Origin: Deinococcus sp.
GTDB lineage: Bacteria; Deinococcota; Deinococci; Deinococcales; Deinococcaceae
Assembly: GCF_025362455.1 (NCBI RefSeq)
Contig: NZ_JANYGJ010000225.1
Span: 1 to 10,177, forward strand
Direction of reading: 5' to 3'
Length of the DNA stretch: 10,177 nt
Position 1 is the stretch's first letter, and each line of letters starts with the position of its first letter. Below the pieces are notes generated by a model. It made no database searches, had not been told where the DNA came from, and saw only the letters and a program-made list of their open reading frames with translations. A program made the translations under genes and the position numbers. Of the stretch, positions 1 through 7,065 are shown piece by piece.

Positions 1-69
1 CTGTAAATCCAGCCGGGCAGTGGGAAGACGGCTGCGGTTCGCCTTGCAGTCAATCAGATGGAGAGCGAC

Positions 70-82
70 TAAACTCCTCACC
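70..82 (+). promoter_or_regulatory. Putative leaderless -10 box of the rhodanese gene
   Basis: TAAACT at 70-75 matches the TANNNT -10 consensus and is followed by 7 nt (CCTCACC) and the ATG at 83. A transcript starting at the usual distance would begin at or next to the start codon. No Shine-Dalgarno sequence is visible before this ATG, which fits a leaderless message. No convincing -35 box at 16-18 bp was found; a TTGCAG at 44-49 is 20 bp away. Confidence 0.4.
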
Positions 83-451
83 ATGCGTATCCTTGTTGCT
101 CTGCTCGCGCTGGGCCTGGGCTCGGCCACGGCGGCTCCCGGTCAACTGACACCTCAGGCGCTGGCGACCGCGCTCAAGCACAAGTCGTTCACGCTGATCA
201 ACGTGCATGTGCCGTTCGAGGGCGCTATCGCGGGCACCGACGCCTTCATTCCCTTCGACGCTGTCAAGGGCAGTGCTCGCCTGCCGCGCGATCACAAAGC
301 CCAGATCTTGCTGTACTGCCGCTCCGGGCGGATGAGCGCCATCGCCCACGCCACTCTGCATTCTCTGGGGTACTCGAACGTCCGCGAGTTGCAAGGCGGC
401 TTCGACGCCTGGACGCAGGCGGGCTTCGCGCTTCTGCCCAACAGGCCCTGA
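83..451 (+). CDS. Secreted rhodanese-domain protein, small
   Basis: The 122-residue product has a signal peptide (hydrophobic residues 3-14, probable cleavage near A18) followed by a single rhodanese-like domain of about 100 residues. The active-site loop is C79-RSGRMS, the classic CRSGR(x)S loop with the cysteine present, and the domain ends in the typical GGFDAW motif (105-110). Single-domain rhodaneses move sulfane sulfur or act on thiols; here it would work outside the cytoplasm. The stretch before the loop (FIPFDAVKGSARLP) is shorter than in most rhodaneses. I chose the ATG at 83 over a start at position 20. The upstream start would put 21 polar, basic residues before the signal peptide, and a -10 box sits right before ATG 83. 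The gene converges on the metal operon and is separated from it by a hairpin. Its physiological substrate cannot be read from the sequence. Confidence 0.85.
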   Translation: MRILVALLALGLGSATAAPGQLTPQALATALKHKSFTLINVHVPFEGAIAGTDAFIPFDAVKGSARLPRDHKAQILLYCRSGRMSAIAHATLHSLGYSNVRELQGGFDAWTQAGFALLPNRP

Positions 452-481
452 GCAGTGCTAACCGCCTTGGCGCTGCTCAGG
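447..481. terminator. Hairpin between convergent genes, probable bidirectional terminator
   Basis: Arms 447-459 and 469-481 pair over 13 bp with two G-T wobbles around a 9-nt loop (460-468). The 5' arm begins inside the end of the rhodanese gene (TGA at 449-451). The hairpin lies between the 3' ends of the rhodanese gene and the minus-strand operon. There is no T-run on either side, so it may work as a weak terminator or as a 3'-end stabiliser. Confidence 0.55.
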
Positions 482-494
482 CATGTTGATGTGC

Positions 495-878
495 TCAGGG
501 GCGGCCACTCAGGGTCGTGACCGTCTGGGTGCCCTCCAAACTGGCGACGTACTGCACGGTGCCGCTCGGTCCCTCCAGAAACGCCGCGTAGTTACCGGGG
601 CTGATCGGGTCGTCGGTGGTCTGGCCGTAGCCTTTCGACTTGAGCACGTCCAGCAGGGCCTTGGGCTGCCACCCTTCGGCACGGTAACTTTCGACCCGGC
701 TTTGCCCACTGCGGACTTCCTGCCGGTAGGTGCTGCTCGGTGGGCACTCCGGGCTAAATCCGGTAGGTAGTGGCGCCAGGCCGTTCCAGAGGGTGCCGGG
801 CTGCTGGATGCAGTACAGCGCCCCACTCCAGCGGCGCTCGGTCTTCAGCCACACCAGCGCCGCAGCGGCGCACAGCAC
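495..878 (-). CDS. Hypothetical membrane-anchored protein, last gene of the metal operon
   Basis: I do not recognise the family. From the GTG at 878 the product is 127 residues. It starts in the middle of a hydrophobic segment (LCAAAALVWLK) followed by a basic stop-transfer stretch (KTERRW) and a polar domain of about 105 residues. The same frame stays open upstream to a TAG at 948-950 and adds residues such as RLIWTGVALLA. That gives one full transmembrane helix preceded by basic residues, so the true start is probably upstream, for example the CTG at 944 (149 residues, 12 bp after the arsR stop). No ATG, GTG or TTG exists in that extension. The domain has two cysteines near its start (in YCIQQ and SPECPP) and an ending rich in T, S and G; no metal-binding cluster stands out. 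It is on the same strand as the efflux operon and probably co-transcribed. The topology suggests a helix with the C-terminal domain outside the membrane. Confidence 0.6.
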   Translation of the reverse strand: MLCAAAALVWLKTERRWSGALYCIQQPGTLWNGLAPLPTGFSPECPPSSTYRQEVRSGQSRVESYRAEGWQPKALLDVLKSKGYGQTTDDPISPGNYAAFLEGPSGTVQYVASLEGTQTVTTLSGRP

Positions 879-956
879 GGCCAGCAGGGCAACCCCAGTC
901 CAAATCAGACGCGGCCAGACCCAGCGCCGGGGAGCGCTGTTCAGGAGCTACCCGGT

Positions 957-1319
957 CTACTCACGCACATGCTCCAGGGCGCTGCCGATCAATACCGTGA
1001 CGTGGTGGTCGAGCAGGCGGTAGTAAGCGATGCGGCCCTCCTTGCGAAAAGTGACCAGGCGGTGAGCGCGCAGGAGCCGGAGCTGGTGACTCACCGCGCT
1101 CTCGCTGATGCCCACCACGGCGGCCAGATCACAGACGCACAGCTCACCGGTATTCAGGGCGCTGAGCAGCCGCAGCCGGGTCGGGTCGGCCACCGCCTTG
1201 AGCAGCGCACTGGCGTCGTCCACATCCCGCTGATCGGGTAACGCCAGCCGGGCACGCTCTACCGCCTCCGGGTGAACGCAGGTGACCTCGCAGGCGCCTT
1301 CCTGAGAAACGGTTATCAT
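957..1319 (-). CDS. ArsR/SmtB-family metal-sensing repressor (CadC-like)
   Basis: The product is a 120-residue winged-helix repressor. The DNA-recognition helix is ISESAVSHQLRLLR (71-84), followed by the wing FRKEGRIAYY (91-100). Two metal sites known from the family are both spelled out. The alpha3N site appears as C10 and C14 near the N-terminus plus ELCVCDLA (C61, C63), each offset by three from CadC C7, C11, C58 and C60. The alpha5 site is D104, H106, H117 and E120, the SmtB zinc ligands at the same residue numbers. In this family metal binding releases DNA, so the protein should sense Cd/Pb and Zn. It lies 45 bp downstream of the CDF gene inside the operon it presumably controls. The CTGAR-N6-YTCAG sites at 5544-5563 and 5602-5621 are the likely targets. 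No Shine-Dalgarno precedes the ATG; a TATCCT box lies 6 nt upstream. Confidence 0.93.
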   Translation of the reverse strand: MITVSQEGACEVTCVHPEAVERARLALPDQRDVDDASALLKAVADPTRLRLLSALNTGELCVCDLAAVVGISESAVSHQLRLLRAHRLVTFRKEGRIAYYRLLDHHVTVLIGSALEHVRE

Positions 1320-1343
1320 TTCTAGAGGATAGCCGATGCTCAG
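1320..1343 (-). promoter_or_regulatory. Possible internal leaderless promoter and half operator of arsR
   Basis: On the minus strand TATCCT (1326-1331) precedes the arsR ATG by exactly 6 nt, the same geometry as in front of the ATPase gene. A CTGAGCA half-site (1337-1343) identical to one arm of the main operator lies just upstream, but its partner arm is missing. No acceptable -35 box was found. The element may allow separate, weakly autoregulated expression of the repressor. Confidence 0.35.
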
Positions 1344-1364
1344 TACCCCTTCCGGTTAACCCAT

Positions 1365-2294
1365 TCACACCACCTCGTCGGAGAGTAAATCACAGGGCAC
1401 GCGACCCTGTTCGACCTGCACCGTGGCGTGTTCTACCCCGAACTGCTCGTGAAGTTCGTGCCGAAGATGCTGAAGACCCTCGTCTGGGAGCCCTCGCGGC
1501 ATCACCAGATGCACCGTCAGCGCGGTCTCGGTGGTGCTCATGCCCCAGACGTGCAGGTCGTGAACACCCGACACGCCCGGCTGAGCACTCAGGAACGCCT
1601 TCACCTCGTTCAGATCCACACTTTCCGGTACGGCGTCCAGCGCCAGGTCGAGCGATTCGTGCAGCAGCCCCCAGGTGCCGTACAAAATCACGGCAGCCAA
1701 TACCAGACTGACCACCGGATCGAGCCAGTTCCAGCCGGTCAGCAAAATCACGATGCCGGCCACCACCACGCCCGCCGAAACCAGCGCGTCGGCGAACATG
1801 TGCTGATAAGCCCCGCGAAGGTTGAGGTCGCCTTTGCGCCCGGAGGCGAACAGGTACGCTGTGACGCCATTGATGGCAATCCCCAGCGTCGCCACCCAGA
1901 TGACCGTGCCGCCTGCCACCGGAGCGGGCTGGCTGAAGCGGTGGACAGCCTCCCAGATGATCGCTCCCAGGGCGACGAGCAGCAGCACGGCGTTGGTCAG
2001 CGAGGCCAGAATGCTGCTGCGCCGCAAGCCGTAGGTGTGCTTCAGAGACGGGCGGCGTCTGGCCACCAGGTAAGCTCCCCAGGCGAGCAGCAGGCCCAGC
2101 ACGTCGCTGGCATTGTGCCCGGCATCGGCCACCAGGGCCAGCGACTTCGCCAGCGTGCCGTAGACCAGCTCGAAAATCACGAAAATGGTATTCAGACCGA
2201 TGCCGATGACGAAGGCCCGTCCGAAATCGGTGGGGGCGTGGCTGTGGCCGTGCGAGTGTCCGGCATGATCGTGAGCGGTGTGGTCGTGCGTCAT
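1365..2294 (-). CDS. CDF-family Zn/Cd/Co exporter (CzcD/ZitB type)
   Basis: The 309-residue product is an inner-membrane cation diffusion facilitator that exports divalent metal in exchange for protons. The cytoplasmic N-terminus is His-rich (seven His in residues 3-19, a metal-collecting tail). The transport site is seen in TM2 as ADAGHNASD (D57, H60, D64) and in TM5 as HMFAD (H165, D169). The His/Asp pairs in both helices favour Zn/Cd/Co over Mn. Six membrane helices span about 28-205. A cytoplasmic ferredoxin-like domain follows with the family motif GVHDLHVW (243-250) and a late EHATVQVE. Length is normal for the family. The ATG at 2294 has AAGGGG upstream at good distance and starts 13 bp after the ZIP-like gene. 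The exporter adds proton-driven efflux to the ATP-driven pump at the head of the operon. Confidence 0.95.
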   Translation of the reverse strand: MTHDHTAHDHAGHSHGHSHAPTDFGRAFVIGIGLNTIFVIFELVYGTLAKSLALVADAGHNASDVLGLLLAWGAYLVARRRPSLKHTYGLRRSSILASLTNAVLLLVALGAIIWEAVHRFSQPAPVAGGTVIWVATLGIAINGVTAYLFASGRKGDLNLRGAYQHMFADALVSAGVVVAGIVILLTGWNWLDPVVSLVLAAVILYGTWGLLHESLDLALDAVPESVDLNEVKAFLSAQPGVSGVHDLHVWGMSTTETALTVHLVMPRGLPDEGLQHLRHELHEQFGVEHATVQVEQGRVPCDLLSDEVV

Positions 2295-2307
2295 AGAGCT
2301 ACCCCTT

Positions 2308-3027
2308 TCAGGTCGAGAGTTCGATCAGGTACAGCGCCACGAAGCCCGCGAAGAAGGCCGCCGTGATCAGGGGGGTCTCCTTGACTTCGTGCGCCTCGGT
2401 GAGCAGCTCCTCAGTAACGAGGTAGAGCAGGGCCGCTGCGCCGAACGACAGTACGATCTCCAGCGCCAGACCGCTCAGTCCCTGAAGCAGCGTGCCGCCC
2501 AGCAACGCGCCCACGATAACCGCCAGGCTCAGCCCCACCACCGTCAAGATGATCCGGCGCCTCGGTTGCCCCGATTGGCCCAGGCTGGAGGCCACCGAGA
2601 CGCCCAGGAACAGCAGTTCCAGCGTCAGGGCCACGATCAGCAGCACCCCGACCCTGGCTCCAGCGGCAAAACCCACCCCGATCAGCAGGCCGTCGATGAA
2701 GACGTCGATGCCTACTGCCGTGATCAGGCTGCTCTCGCCCTTCCCGCCGCTTTTGCGCTCTAGAGCTTCCGCGAATTGCCGCACCGCCAGAAGCACCAGC
2801 ACGCCGAGAGTGAAGCCGATCACCACGCCGACCGGCTGATGCCCCCTGGTGATCTCAGGCAGCAGTTCCCCAGCCACCACGGCGAATACCACGCCCGCCG
2901 CGAAGTGCTGCACGAAACTTCGCAGCCGTTCTCCAGGCACGCGGTAGCTAGCGACCACCCCGCCGAGGATGGTGGCGGCCACCGGGATCAGCGTCAGCGA
3001 GAAAACCTGTGAGAGGGGCGTAGTCAA
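2308..3027 (-). CDS. Divergent ZIP-family membrane protein lacking canonical ligand histidines
   Basis: The 239-residue product has the ZIP fold pattern: about eight hydrophobic helices, a charged loop after TM3 (about 88-100, RKSGGKGE) and the TM2 pattern HFAAGVVF..GELLPE (41-58). ZIP proteins normally carry HNxPEG in TM4 and HExPE-like residues in TM5. Here TM4 reads D108-VFI-D112-G and TM5 TLELLFLG with only E137 in the expected area, so the binuclear site is built from acidic residues instead of His. ZIPs are usually importers, which is odd in an operon otherwise made of exporters. It may carry another ion, run in reverse, or act in metal homeostasis under excess. The start is TTG at 3025-3027, 12 bp after the ATPase stop, with only a weak CCAGG upstream. 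The stop lies 13 bp before the CDF gene. Family assignment is good; direction and substrate are open. Confidence 0.82.
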   Translation of the reverse strand: MTTPLSQVFSLTLIPVAATILGGVVASYRVPGERLRSFVQHFAAGVVFAVVAGELLPEITRGHQPVGVVIGFTLGVLVLLAVRQFAEALERKSGGKGESSLITAVGIDVFIDGLLIGVGFAAGARVGVLLIVALTLELLFLGVSVASSLGQSGQPRRRIILTVVGLSLAVIVGALLGGTLLQGLSGLALEIVLSFGAAALLYLVTEELLTEAHEVKETPLITAAFFAGFVALYLIELST

Positions 3028-3039
3028 GAACAGCCTGGG

Positions 3040-5532
3040 TTACGCATGAACAGAGGTGGCAAGCGGGGCGGGCGGGCCTGCCCTCATCAGCGTCTTCGGC
3101 TTCCAGCCGAGCAGCCGCAGGGCGTTGGCGGTCACGATGGCGGTGGCCCCGGTGTCGGCCAGGATCGCCATCCACAGGTTGGTGTACCCGAGCAGCGTGG
3201 TAACCAGGAAGACCGCTTTCAACCCGAGCGCGAAGGCGATGTTCAGCCGGATGTTGCTCATGGTGGCGCGCGACAGAGCGATCAGCTCCGGCACACCGGA
3301 GACCTGTTCGCGCAGCAGCGCGGCGTCCGCCGTTTCCAGCGCCACGTCGGTGCCGCCGCCCATGGCGATGCCCACGTCCGACTGCGCCAGGGCGGGCGCG
3401 TCGTTGATGCCGTCCCCGACCATCGCCACGCCGCCGTGAGCATGCAGGTCGGCGATGAAGCGCAGCTTGTCCTCGGGCAACAACTCGGCCCGGACTTCCA
3501 TCCCCAGATCGGCGGCGATGGCCTGGCCGGTGCGGACGTTGTCGCCGGTTAGCATCACCGCCCCAATCCCCAGGGCCCTGAGCTCAGCGATGGCGGCCCT
3601 GGCGTCCGGGCGGGCCTCGTCGCGCAGGGCGATCAGGCCCAGCACCGCCACCCCATCTAGCAGCAGCACGGTGGTGCGGCCCTGCGACTCGAAGGTGTCG
3701 ATCTGGGACCTAAGCGTGGCGTCCAGGGTCGTCAGGCTGGCGGCGTGGCGCGGTGAGGCGACGCTCAGTGCCCGGCCCTCCACCACGGCGCTGACGGCTT
3801 TGCCAGGCAGCGCCTGCGCGTCCGTCGCCTCCGGCACGCTGAGCTTGTGCCCCCTGGCCTCGCGGGTGATCGCCTGGGCCAGCGGATGGTTACTGCCCGA
3901 CTCCACCGCCGCCGCCAGACGCAGCACCTCGGCGCGCTCCACACCCATCCCGACGATATCGGTGACGACCGGCTTTCCGGTCGTCAGGGTACCGGTCTTG
4001 TCGAAGGCCACCGTTTTGATGCTCCCCAGGGTCTCCAGGGCCGCGCCGCCCTTGATCAGCAGGCCGCGCCGGGCGCCGGCGCTGACCCCGCTGGTGATGG
4101 CCGCCGGGACGCTCAGGACCAGGGCACACGGGCAGCCGATCAGCAGCAGGCTGATGCCCTTGTACAGCCAGGTGTGCCATTCGCCGCCCAGCAGCAGCGG
4201 GGGAGCGACCGCCACCAGGGCCGAGACCGCCACCACGCCGGGCGTGTACAGCCGGCTGAAACGGTCGATGAACCTGGCGGTGGGGGCCTTGCTGCCCTCG
4301 GCCTCCTCGACCATGTGGATGATCCGGGCGATGGTGTTGTCGGCGGCGGCCCTCTCGACCTCGACGCTCAGCACGCCGTCGGTGTTGATACTGCCAGCGA
4401 AAACCTGATCGCCGACGGTCTTGAGCACCGGGACGCTCTCGCCGGTCACCGGGCTGTCGTCGAGGCTGGAGGTGCCGCTGAGGATGGTGCCGTCGGCGGC
4501 CACCCGGTCACCGGGGCGCACCAGGATGGTTTGCCCGACCTGGAGCTGGGCGGCCAGGACTTCGCGCTGCTGCTCGCCGTCAAGCACGATGGCCGTCTTG
4601 GGCGCCAGTGCCGAGAGCGCCTTGATCCCGGCCCGCGCCTTGCCCGCCGCCACGCCTTCGAGCAGCTCGCCGACAGAGAAGAAAAACACCACCACTGCGC
4701 CCTCTGCGGCCTGACCGATCAGGACCGCCCCGATGGCGGCGACACTGACCAGCATGTTGATGCTGAACGGATCACCGAAGCGGGCGCTGGCGACCGCCTT
4801 TTTCAGCAGCGGCCAGGTGCCCAGCAGCGTCGCAGCGACGTAGCCGTAGACCGAGAAGCGCGGCTCGATGAAGCCGAAGAGGTACGCCAGGGCCAGCAGC
4901 GCGCCGGAAAAGACCACCAGCTTGCCCTGAGCGCTGGCGTACCAGGGCCTGTCGCGGTCTGCCGGGTCGTCATGGCTGTGGCCGTGCTCCCCTTGCGGGT
5001 GCGCGGCGTGATCATGGCCCGCATGTTCATCGGCAGCCGGGAACGCAGGCGTCGGTGTGCTCAACACCGAGGGAGCGTAACCGAGCGAGCGCAGGTTCTT
5101 CTCCAGTTGCTCACGCGGCGTCTGCTGCTCATCTAGGGTCAGGCTCAGGGTCTGTTTATTGAAACTGGTCTTGACCTCGGCAGTGCCCGGCAACGTGGCC
5201 ACCATACGCGCGACCTTCTGTACACAGGTCGCGCAGTCCATACCGTCAACGAAGTAGTCGAGTTGTGACGCCGCCGCTATGCTGGTGGACGGCGCTTTCA
5301 GTACAGGGGCCAACACACTCGGCGCGTAACCCAGCGCCCGGAGGTTTTTCTCCAGTTGCTCGCGGGGCGTCTGTCGCTCATCCAGACTCAGTTGCAGGGT
5401 CTGCTTGTTGAAACTGGTCTTGACCTCGGCAGTGCCAGGCAGCGTGGCCACCATGCGTTCGACCTTCTGCACGCAGGTGGCGCAGTCCATGCCGTCCACG
5501 AAGTATTCCAGGCGAGCGGGTGAAGTCGTCAT
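3040..5532 (-). CDS. zntA: P1B-type Zn/Cd/Pb-exporting ATPase with tandem HMA domains
   Basis: The 830-residue product is an inner-membrane heavy-metal ATPase. Order of parts: HMA1 (about 8-74, GMDCATC with C17 and C20), HMA2 (91-157, C100 and C103), a His-rich linker (about 168-187, eight His), TM1-4, TGES actuator loop (363-366), CPC in TM6 (C467, C469), phosphorylated D511 in DKTGTLT, SNHP (547-550), TGDN and GDGIND (706-711). K772 in TM7 and D793 in TM8 (LADTGAT) mark the P1B-2 group, which exports Zn, Cd and Pb; Cu pumps have YN and MxxSS there. I placed the start at ATG 5530-5532 because a promoter ends 6 nt upstream. The same frame is open for 39 more codons to 5649, but these would cross the promoter and operator. 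It heads an operon with a ZIP-like gene 12 bp downstream, the CDF exporter and arsR, and is probably repressed by that regulator through the operator at 5544-5563. Confidence 0.97.
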   Translation of the reverse strand: MTTSPARLEYFVDGMDCATCVQKVERMVATLPGTAEVKTSFNKQTLQLSLDERQTPREQLEKNLRALGYAPSVLAPVLKAPSTSIAAASQLDYFVDGMDCATCVQKVARMVATLPGTAEVKTSFNKQTLSLTLDEQQTPREQLEKNLRSLGYAPSVLSTPTPAFPAADEHAGHDHAAHPQGEHGHSHDDPADRDRPWYASAQGKLVVFSGALLALAYLFGFIEPRFSVYGYVAATLLGTWPLLKKAVASARFGDPFSINMLVSVAAIGAVLIGQAAEGAVVVFFFSVGELLEGVAAGKARAGIKALSALAPKTAIVLDGEQQREVLAAQLQVGQTILVRPGDRVAADGTILSGTSSLDDSPVTGESVPVLKTVGDQVFAGSINTDGVLSVEVERAAADNTIARIIHMVEEAEGSKAPTARFIDRFSRLYTPGVVAVSALVAVAPPLLLGGEWHTWLYKGISLLLIGCPCALVLSVPAAITSGVSAGARRGLLIKGGAALETLGSIKTVAFDKTGTLTTGKPVVTDIVGMGVERAEVLRLAAAVESGSNHPLAQAITREARGHKLSVPEATDAQALPGKAVSAVVEGRALSVASPRHAASLTTLDATLRSQIDTFESQGRTTVLLLDGVAVLGLIALRDEARPDARAAIAELRALGIGAVMLTGDNVRTGQAIAADLGMEVRAELLPEDKLRFIADLHAHGGVAMVGDGINDAPALAQSDVGIAMGGGTDVALETADAALLREQVSGVPELIALSRATMSNIRLNIAFALGLKAVFLVTTLLGYTNLWMAILADTGATAIVTANALRLLGWKPKTLMRAGPPAPLATSVHA
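5062..5262 (-). repeat. Second copy of tandem HMA-domain duplication (HMA2)
   Basis: This stretch encodes residues 91-157 of the ATPase. It repeats 5311-5511 with a period of 249 bp (83 codons). The two 67-residue copies differ at only about seven positions, and long runs of DNA are identical, for example around 5161-5185 against 5410-5434. Confidence 0.9.
5311..5511 (-). repeat. First copy of tandem HMA-domain duplication (HMA1)
   Basis: This stretch encodes residues 8-74 of the ATPase, including GMDCATC. It is the partner of 5062-5262, separated by a short Ala/Ser/Pro linker. Identity at protein level is about 90 percent by eye, which points to a recent in-frame duplication or to gene conversion between the copies. 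Confidence 0.9.
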
Positions 5533-5538
5533 GTCGGA

Positions 5539-5568
5539 AGTATATCTGAGCAGATACTCAGGCGTCAA
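5539..5568 (-). promoter_or_regulatory. Promoter of the Zn/Cd efflux operon
   Basis: On the minus strand a -35 box TTGACG (5563-5568), an 18-bp spacer and a -10 box TATACT (5539-5544) are followed by 6 nt (TCCGAC) and the ATG of the ATPase. The transcript should start at or within a few bases of the start codon. No Shine-Dalgarno is present, so the ATPase message is probably leaderless. The spacer is occupied by an operator, as expected for a repressed promoter. Confidence 0.8.
5544..5563. promoter_or_regulatory. Operator 1 for the SmtB/CadC-type repressor
   Basis: ATCTGAGCAGATACTCAGGC carries the inverted arms CTGAG and CTCAG around 6 bp. It has the form of the known ArsR/SmtB operators and matches operator 2 (5602-5621) at 15 of 20 positions, including the shared core CTGAR-CAGAYA-YTCAG. 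It lies between the -35 and -10 boxes of the ATPase promoter, so bound repressor would block polymerase. The regulator is inferred to be the product of 957-1319. Confidence 0.75.
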
Positions 5569-5601
5569 TCCAGATGATGAATGCCTGTTGTCACAACGCA
5601 C

Positions 5602-5621
5602 ATCTGAACAGACATTCAGAT
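5602..5621. promoter_or_regulatory. Operator 2 in front of the DUF2171 gene
   Basis: ATCTGAACAGACATTCAGAT is an inverted repeat with perfect ATCTGA/TCAGAT ends and the same core as operator 1. It ends 30 bp before the ATG at 5652 and just upstream of a possible -10 box (TATGCT, 5625-5630). This suggests that the divergent gene answers to the same metal sensor. A shorter palindrome with the same arms, CTGAGAACTCAG (5629-5640), touches the ribosome binding site. Confidence 0.7.
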
Positions 5622-5624
5622 AAA

Positions 5625-5645
5625 TATGCTGAGAACTCAGGAGGA
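5625..5645 (+). promoter_or_regulatory. Possible -10 box and strong ribosome binding site of the DUF2171 gene
   Basis: TATGCT (5625-5630) is the best -10 candidate and would place the transcript start near 5637; no good -35 box is seen 17 bp upstream. AGGAGGA (5639-5645) is a strong Shine-Dalgarno sequence 6 nt before the ATG at 5652. It fixes that start against the longer open frame beginning at 5574. Confidence 0.55.
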
Positions 5646-5651
5646 ACACCC

Positions 5652-5897
5652 ATGACCATGCAAAGCCAGATCAGGGAACACATGCCCGTGAAGTGCGCTG
5701 ACGGCAACAACCACGGTGAGGTCGACAAGGTTGACGGCGACTACATCAAGCTGACCAAAGACAATTCCGGCACACACCACTGGTTGCCGTTGAGCGCTGT
5801 CGATCACGTTGACGAGCATGTTCACCTCAAGCTCAGCCATGAGCAGGTTCACCAGCAATGGCTCAGCGAAGATCCCCACCCGGAACATCGTCAGTAA
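5652..5897 (+). CDS. Small His-rich DUF2171-type protein
   Basis: The 81-residue product has no signal peptide or membrane helix and should be cytoplasmic. The pattern is a short N-terminal segment (SQIREHMPVKCADG), then GEVDKVDGDYIKLTK (22-36) and HHWLPLSAVDHVDEHVHL (42-59). This is the PRC-barrel-like layout of DUF2171, in which a small beta barrel ends in a conserved WLP..AV segment. Eleven of 81 residues are His, mostly in the C-terminal half (HH at 42-43, then 52, 56, 58, 63, 67, 76, 79), and there is one Cys (C15). It is divergently transcribed from the ATPase and has its own copy of the metal-repressor operator. A role in binding or buffering Zn or Cd is a reasonable inference but has not been shown for this family to my knowledge. 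An intrinsic terminator follows 15 bp after the stop, so it is probably monocistronic. Confidence 0.85.
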   Translation: MTMQSQIREHMPVKCADGNNHGEVDKVDGDYIKLTKDNSGTHHWLPLSAVDHVDEHVHLKLSHEQVHQQWLSEDPHPEHRQ

Positions 5898-5911
5898 TCG
5901 AGTAGAAATTT

Positions 5912-5940
5912 AAGTGGGAGCTTTGCGGCTCCCATTTGTC
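5912..5940 (+). terminator. Intrinsic terminator after the DUF2171 gene
   Basis: Arms AAGTGGGAGC (5912-5921) and GCTCCCATTT (5928-5937) form a 10-bp stem with one G-T wobble and a 6-nt loop (TTTGCG). The 3' side runs into TTTGTCGTT, a modest U-tract. Placement 15 bp after the stop codon fits rho-independent termination. Confidence 0.8.
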
Positions 5941-5999
5941 GTTGCCGTTTCCTGGCAGGTGAATGGCTCGCCCTACCGTGGCGGCTCTCTGAATTCACA

Positions 6000-6011
6000 T
6001 ACCATGCTCGG
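6000..6011 (+). promoter_or_regulatory. Putative leaderless -10 box of the C39-like peptidase gene
   Basis: TACCAT (6000-6005) is followed by exactly 6 nt and the GTG at 6012, with no Shine-Dalgarno. The spacing matches that of the ATPase and arsR genes. No clear -35 box is visible upstream. Confidence 0.4.
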
Positions 6012-7061
<1,050 letters not shown>

Positions 7062-7065
7062 GCGC

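Noticed and set aside
20..82. Upstream start for the rhodanese gene
   Set aside because: It would place 21 polar, basic residues before a normal signal peptide, and the -10-like TAAACT lies within it.
1302..1343. Full repressor operator upstream of arsR
   Set aside because: CTGAG and CTCAG arms exist but are about 35 bp apart; only a half-site is supportable.
1428..5136. Long plus-strand open frames opposite the CDF and ATPase genes
   Set aside because: They are rich in Arg, Gln, Gly and His or Ser and Pro without domain pattern, as expected for antisense shadows of GC-rich genes with clear families on the other strand.
5533..5649. 39-codon N-terminal extension of the Zn/Cd ATPase
   Set aside because: It would span the promoter and both operators and is of non-typical composition. 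ATG 5532 directly precedes the first HMA domain and follows a -10 box.
5574..5651. 26-codon extension of the DUF2171 protein
   Set aside because: It would cross the operator and the strong AGGAGGA site, which is placed for ATG 5652.
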